NCBI GenBank assembly: GCA_946403735.1
Contig: CAMJAZ010000003.1
Span: forward strand, 1 to 17,362
DNA from: an uncultured Selenomonadales bacterium
GTDB taxonomy: Bacteria > Bacillota > Negativicutes > Selenomonadales > Selenomonadaceae
Length of the DNA stretch: 17,362 nucleotides
Reading direction: 5' to 3'
The translations under genes were made by a program, and so were the position numbers. Below are positions 13,395 to 17,362 of the stretch, piece by piece. The notes below the pieces were generated by a model that saw only the letters and a program-made list of their open reading frames with translations, ran no database searches and was not told where the DNA came from. Position 1 is the first letter of the stretch, and each line of letters opens with the position of its first letter.

Positions 13395-14324
13395 ATGGCA
13401 ATTAAAGCGTTAATTTTTGGCGTAGACGATCAGTTCAACGAATTGCGCCCTTTCTACGAAAAGGCAGAGCAACGCGGCGATATTGACATAGTCGGCTACG
13501 CAGTCTTTGAGCAAGGCGGTATCAAGATTTACGCGGCAAGGGGGGGGGTAGACCCGCGCAACTTTGAAATTGCAATAGTTTCTTCGCGTCAAAATTTTTA
13601 CGACAGAATGAAAATGCTTGAAAAAGTTGGAGTTCCACGAAATAGAATTATTGACGGTTTTGTTTTCAAAGTTCCAAACTTAAATTTTTCTCGATTATTG
13701 GCTGAAGGTATCGCTTACGGAATTTTGAATGACACAAACGTTGTATGGGAAAATTGTTTTCCCGTAAATTATAAAAGAGTTTATAACTTTAAAAATAATA
13801 TTTCTACATTAATGTTGGGCAGAAAAAGTTATATAAACAATGCAAATATTGTCGGTAACGTTTCTATTCAAATTGGGAATTATTCTTGTGTTGCTTGGGA
13901 TGTTAAATTCATTTTCGGACAAGGTGAAGATCATAATTATAGAAATGTTAGCATATACGGTTTATCCCATTTGAACTGGAAAGTTCCTAAAGAATTTTAT
14001 CCATCCATAGGACTATTTAAAAATTTTATAGGAAATGACGTATGGATTGGGCGCGGCTGTATTTTAAAGGCTACTAATCCGAATAAGCCGCTGATAATCG
14101 GCGACGGCGCGGTTATTGCAAGTGATAGCGTCGTAGTTAAAAATGTGCCGCCTTATGCGATTGTTGGCGGCAATCCTGCGAAATTTATCAAATATCGTTT
14201 CGACGAAAAAATTATTGAGGCGCTCCTCCGTATTAAATGGTGGGATTGGGACATTGATAAAATTCACGACAACTTCAAATATTTTAACCGCGTTGAAGAG
14301 TTCGTGGAAATGCACGACAAATAA
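13395..14324 (+). CDS. Hexapeptide-repeat O-acetyltransferase (CatB/Vat-like) with N-terminal Rossmann-like domain; G9 tract in the coding region
   Basis: 309 residues. Residues 1 to about 100 form an alpha/beta domain ('KALIFGVDDQFNELRPFYEKA', 'DIVGYAVFEQGG', 'EIAIVSSRQNFYDRMKMLEKVGVPRNRIIDG'), like the sugar-binding or Rossmann part of PglD-type enzymes. Residues about 135-270 are a left-handed beta-helix of the xenobiotic acetyltransferase group, with candidate catalytic His180 (GEDHNYRN), 'NDVWIGRGCILK' and 'IGDGAVIASDSVVVKNVPPYAIVGGNPAKFI' style repeats. It probably acetylates a sugar or glycan, given rfbA 20 bases upstream. Codons 49-52 contain nine consecutive G (13540-13548), a classic slippage site; the frame is open as given. 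The middle of the gene (about 13660-14040) looks more AT-rich, with ATA/AGA codons rarer in neighbours, hinting at recombination. AAAGGA at 13382-13387 is the SD. Drug-acetylating activity is less likely. Confidence 0.85.
   Translation: MAIKALIFGVDDQFNELRPFYEKAEQRGDIDIVGYAVFEQGGIKIYAARGGVDPRNFEIAIVSSRQNFYDRMKMLEKVGVPRNRIIDGFVFKVPNLNFSRLLAEGIAYGILNDTNVVWENCFPVNYKRVYNFKNNISTLMLGRKSYINNANIVGNVSIQIGNYSCVAWDVKFIFGQGEDHNYRNVSIYGLSHLNWKVPKEFYPSIGLFKNFIGNDVWIGRGCILKATNPNKPLIIGDGAVIASDSVVVKNVPPYAIVGGNPAKFIKYRFDEKIIEALLRIKWWDWDIDKIHDNFKYFNRVEEFVEMHDK
13540..13548 (+). repeat. Homopolymeric G9 tract, likely phase-variation switch
   Basis: Nine G in a row encode Arg-Gly-Gly in the acetyltransferase (...GCA AGG GGG GGG GTA GAC). 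With eight G the next codon is TAG, giving a 51-residue product. With ten G the frame runs into TGA after six more codons (57 residues). Only the present length, or changes by multiples of three, keeps the gene on. Confidence 0.8.
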
Positions 14325-14339
14325 AAAGTTGGTGATTAA

Positions 14340-15887
14340 ATGACAGATGAAATTTTAGAAGGCGTACTCGACGAATTTAAAAAGTTAGCTGAAATTCCGC
14401 GTCCGTCTAAGCACGAAGAAAAAGTTAGTAGCTACTTGTACCAAACTTTAACGACTTTCGGCTTTGACGTGACGCAGGATCAATTCAAAAATATAATCGC
14501 TGAAGTTCCAGCCAGCGCAGGTAAGGAGAACGCGCCGCTTACAATTCTACAAGCGCATATGGATATGGTTTGCGTGGCGGAAGACGGCTACAATTTCGAC
14601 GCGCTAACTGATTCAATAAAGCTTGTACGCGATGAAAAATTTCTTACGGCGGAAGGTACGAGCTTGGGCGCTGACGACGGCATTGGCATTGCGGAAATTT
14701 TATTCATCACGAAAAATTTTTTTGAAGGCAAGTTTGAAAATATTCCGCACGGTCCATTACGATTAATTTTTACGTCCGACGAAGAACAGGGCATGAGCGG
14801 CGCACTTAATATTCACAAGGAACACTTCGACGACGCAAAATTTTTGATTAACTGCGACAGTGAAAATTTTGACGATATTGTTGTAGGCAGTGCTGGAAAT
14901 TTTCGCGTTGACTTCACGCGGGAAATTGATTTTGTCGACTCTGACAGCTACAAAGATCTTTCTGATGAACTTAAAGCCGCCGTCAAACACGACCTTAAAA
15001 TAATTTTGGGCGAAGAAAATTTTGTCGACGATGAAAATCTTATAGCGTTGAAAATTAAAGTTAGTGGACTGCGCGGCGGTCATTCAGGCATTGAAATTGA
15101 TGATAACCGCGCCAATGCCATAAAAGTTTTAGCTAAAGCTTTGCGTGAAATAAAATCGCGTGGGATTGTTCGGCTGGCAAATATTTTTGGCGGTACAGCA
15201 ATGAATGTTATTCCAAGTACGGCGGACGCAACGATTTTGACGAATTTTAATCTTGACGACGTGAAAAAAATTTGTGATGAAGTTGCCGCGCAGATTAAAA
15301 AAATTTTTATCGGCGAAGTAAATTTAACAATCGACGTTGAAACAGCTGATATGCCTGAAAAAATTTTATGTGGAGATGATTTTAAAAGTTTAATCGACCT
15401 TTTAACTTTGACTCACAGCGGCGTTTACGAACTTTCAAACACCGAACCGAAATTTGTTTTGTCGTCAGCTAACTTGGGAATGATTCGTACGGACGATAAA
15501 ATTACCGTACAAGTTATGCCGCGCTTTAATACCAATGAACTTGCAAACGAACTTGAAAACGTCAATAAAACGCTTGCCAAACTTACGGACTTTGACGTAA
15601 AATTTGAATCGTATTCGCCAGCGTGGAACTTTAAGCCCGACGGTAAACTTTCAAAAATTGCGGCGGAAGTTTTTCAGCGTCAAAATAATTTTCCCGCGCA
15701 GGTTAAAATTATTCACGCGGGGCTTGAGTGTAGCCGTTTCATTGAAAAAAATTCCGCGCTTGATATAATTTCAATCGGCACGACAAATGAATTTATTCAT
15801 AGCACGAAGGAACGTTTAAACCTTGACACAGTGACGCCGCAAGTTAATTTGATTGTCGAAACGCTTAGAAAAATTTCTGAACTGTAA
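14340..15887 (+). CDS. pepD: Aminoacyl-histidine dipeptidase / cytosolic non-specific dipeptidase (M20 family, PepD)
   Basis: 515 residues, slightly longer than the roughly 485 of E. coli PepD. M20 two-metal peptidase features are intact: His73-x-Asp75 (QAHMDMV), 'SLGADDGIGIA' with Asp112 as likely bridging ligand, the catalytic and metal Glu148-Glu149 in 'TSDEEQGMSGA', Asp173 in 'LINCDSEN' and the late His487 in 'NEFIHSTKERL'. The lid domain begins around 'LRGGHSGIEIDDNRANAI'. It hydrolyses dipeptides such as Xaa-His in the cytoplasm for peptide use. Its SD is GGTGAT (14331-14336), and it starts 15 bases after the acetyltransferase, so it is probably co-transcribed without an obvious functional link. 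No signal peptide. Confidence 0.93.
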   Translation: MTDEILEGVLDEFKKLAEIPRPSKHEEKVSSYLYQTLTTFGFDVTQDQFKNIIAEVPASAGKENAPLTILQAHMDMVCVAEDGYNFDALTDSIKLVRDEKFLTAEGTSLGADDGIGIAEILFITKNFFEGKFENIPHGPLRLIFTSDEEQGMSGALNIHKEHFDDAKFLINCDSENFDDIVVGSAGNFRVDFTREIDFVDSDSYKDLSDELKAAVKHDLKIILGEENFVDDENLIALKIKVSGLRGGHSGIEIDDNRANAIKVLAKALREIKSRGIVRLANIFGGTAMNVIPSTADATILTNFNLDDVKKICDEVAAQIKKIFIGEVNLTIDVETADMPEKILCGDDFKSLIDLLTLTHSGVYELSNTEPKFVLSSANLGMIRTDDKITVQVMPRFNTNELANELENVNKTLAKLTDFDVKFESYSPAWNFKPDGKLSKIAAEVFQRQNNFPAQVKIIHAGLECSRFIEKNSALDIISIGTTNEFIHSTKERLNLDTVTPQVNLIVETLRKISEL

Positions 15888-15914
15888 TAAAATTTTTAGG
15901 AGAGTTTAAGATTT

Positions 15915-17362
15915 ATGAGAAGTGACATTGTAAAAAAAGGCGCTACACGTTGTGCGCATCGGTCTTTATTCAACGCTAACGGTTTTGGTGCAGAGGAACT
16001 TTCACGCCCATTGATTGGCATTTGCAATTCTTTCAATGAAATTGTTCCTGGTCATATGCATTTAAAATCTATAACAGAGGCGGCCAAGTTAGGCGTTGCG
16101 GCGTCTGGCGGTACACCGATTGAGTTTCCCGCAATAGCACTTTGTGACGGAATTGCAATGGGTCACACGGGCATGAAATATTCGCTGGCAAGCCGTGAAC
16201 TTATCGCCGATTCGATTGAGGCAGTAACAATGGCTAGCGGTTTCGACGGACTGATTTTAATTCCGAACTGCGACAAAGTTGTACCAGGTATGTTAATGGC
16301 GGCGGCGCGTTTAAACATTCCTGCAGTTATCGTCAGCGGCGGTCCAATGTTGGCAGGTCGTCTGCACGGACGAAATATTAGCGTTAGTCAAGCCTTTGAG
16401 GCAGCTGGCAAATTTGCGGCTGGTAAAATGACTCAAGCTGAAATGACGGAACTTGAAACTAGAGCTTGTCCAAGTTGCGGAAGTTGCGCGGGACTTTTCA
16501 CGGCTAATACGATGAACTGCTTGAGTGAAGCGTTGGGAATGGCATTGCCTGGCAACGGTACAATTCCTGCTGCGTACAATGGCGCACGTTTAATTTTGGC
16601 GAAACGCGCAGGTAAAGTTGTCATGGACTTGCTTGCGAAAAATATTTTGCCACGTGATATTTTAACGTTGAAAGCGTTTGAAAATGCCATAACTGTTGAT
16701 ATGGGTATCGGCGGTTCATCAAATACAGTTTTGCATTTAACGGCGATTGCTAACGAATGCGGTATAAAAATTCCAGCAAAACTTTTCGACGAAATTTCTG
16801 CGCGGACGCCATACATTACGAAGTTAAGCCCAGCAGGCAAACATCATATGCAAGACCTTGACGAGGCTGGCGGCATTTCGGCGGTTATGCACGAACTTTC
16901 AAAGAAAAATTTACTGCACCTTGACGCATTGACAGTCACGGGAACTTTGGCTGACAGAATTAAAAACGCTGAAATTGAAAATCCAGAAGTAATTCACAGC
17001 GTCGACAATCCGTACAGACCGACTGGCGGCATTGCGATTTTGCAGGGGAATATTTGTCCTGACTATGCGGTTGTTAAAGCGTCTGCCGTTAGTGAAGATA
17101 TGCTTGTTTACAAGGGTAAGGCGAAATGTTTTGATTCGGAGGAAACAGCGATTAACGCGATAATGGCGGGCGAAATTCACGACGGCGACGTTGTAGTTAT
17201 TCGTTATGAAGGTCCTAAGGGCGGTCCTGGTATGCAGGAAATGTTGAATCCAACGGCGGCGATAACTGGCGCTGGCTTGAAAGTTGGCTTGATAACGGAC
17301 GGCAGATTTAGCGGCGCAAGTCAAGGCGCGTGTATCGGTCACATTTCGCCCGAAGCTATGGA
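15915..17362 (+). CDS. ilvD: Dihydroxy-acid dehydratase, C-terminus cut by window edge
   Basis: 482 complete codons from ATG 15915, open to the window end; full proteins are about 550-560 residues. IlvD dehydrates 2,3-dihydroxy-isovalerate and 2,3-dihydroxy-methylvalerate, the third step of valine and isoleucine synthesis, using an iron-sulfur cluster and Mg. Cluster cysteines are visible in 'IGICNSFNEIVPGHMHL', 'LIPNCDKVVPGMLMAA' and 'CPSCGSCAGLFTANTMNCL'. The motif 'CDGIAMGHTGMKYSLASRELIADS' is classic for the IlvD/Edd family, and 'GGSSNTVLHLTAIA', 'GGIAILQGNICPDYAVVK' and 'EGPKGGPGMQEML' follow. 'ALGMALPGNGTIPA' and the overall sequence favour IlvD over Edd (phosphogluconate dehydratase). 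AGGAGAG (15898-15904) is ten bases upstream. It follows pepD by 27 bases; no leader peptide or T-box is seen between them. Confidence 0.94.
   Translation, partial: MRSDIVKKGATRCAHRSLFNANGFGAEELSRPLIGICNSFNEIVPGHMHLKSITEAAKLGVAASGGTPIEFPAIALCDGIAMGHTGMKYSLASRELIADSIEAVTMASGFDGLILIPNCDKVVPGMLMAAARLNIPAVIVSGGPMLAGRLHGRNISVSQAFEAAGKFAAGKMTQAEMTELETRACPSCGSCAGLFTANTMNCLSEALGMALPGNGTIPAAYNGARLILAKRAGKVVMDLLAKNILPRDILTLKAFENAITVDMGIGGSSNTVLHLTAIANECGIKIPAKLFDEISARTPYITKLSPAGKHHMQDLDEAGGISAVMHELSKKNLLHLDALTVTGTLADRIKNAEIENPEVIHSVDNPYRPTGGIAILQGNICPDYAVVKASAVSEDMLVYKGKAKCFDSEETAINAIMAGEIHDGDVVVIRYEGPKGGPGMQEMLNPTAAITGAGLKVGLITDGRFSGASQGACIGHISPEAM

Noticed and set aside
15888..15914. T-box or leader-peptide attenuator before ilvD
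   Set aside because: The gap is only 27 bases and holds just a ribosome binding site.
16433..17342. Two minus-strand open frames (135 and 143 residues) opposite ilvD
   Set aside because: They are antisense to a strongly conserved IlvD frame with no initiation signals.

Overview
The window is a compact stretch of bacterial chromosome with low to middling GC. Its codon usage is AT-leaning, AAATTTT-type words are very common, and three of the thirteen visible starts are probably TTG. Gene content (CsaB, a DUF5693 membrane protein, an LmeA/DUF2993 protein, PhoH-YbeY, a COG2316-type HD protein, PepD, IlvD) points to the Bacillota, and the flavour is that of Negativicutes (Selenomonas-like diderm Firmicutes). 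That assignment is an inference and only moderately certain. No rRNA, tRNA, CRISPR array, transposase or phage gene was seen, and no gene-free stretch exceeds 300 bases.

Layout. On the minus strand at the left edge lies a lipoprotein of the peptide/nickel ABC-transporter binding family, cut by the window start. A 228-base divergent region follows, with a clear sigma-70 promoter for prfB, a perfect 12-base palindrome and a heptanucleotide tandem repeat. Everything after that is on the plus strand: prfB (with its programmed +1 frameshift) tightly coupled to a secreted cupin and a membrane-anchored DUF2993 protein; then the DUF5693 membrane protein and csaB (cell-wall polymer pyruvylation); phoH-ybeY (ribosome and RNA quality control); an HD hydrolase; a Tat-exported metallophosphatase lipoprotein; a solitary short GspE/PilB-type ATPase; and a close-packed run rfbA, hexapeptide acetyltransferase, pepD, ilvD. 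ilvD is cut by the right edge.

The two most unusual signals are these. (1) An uninterrupted G9 tract lies inside the acetyltransferase next to rfbA. Loss of one G creates a stop immediately after the tract and gain of one G creates a stop a few codons later, so this looks like a phase-variable surface-glycan modification gene. (2) Nearly every non-overlapping gap carries sequence with a seven-nucleotide period (GAATTAA/GAATTAT, CAAGCTA, CGTAATT and degraded relatives). In one 105-base gap fifteen heptamers run in a single register while their sequence drifts from one type to another and back, and several neighbouring stop codons lie inside the repeat. Two inverted copies of a separate 39-base palindromic element flank the HD/metallophosphatase pair.

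Functionally, the envelope theme (CsaB, DUF5693, DUF2993, RfbA, acetyltransferase, exported cupin and phosphatase) is interleaved with housekeeping genes (prfB, phoH, ybeY, pepD, ilvD). No single new multi-gene system is evident. The candidates for novelty are the repeat system and the contingency locus.
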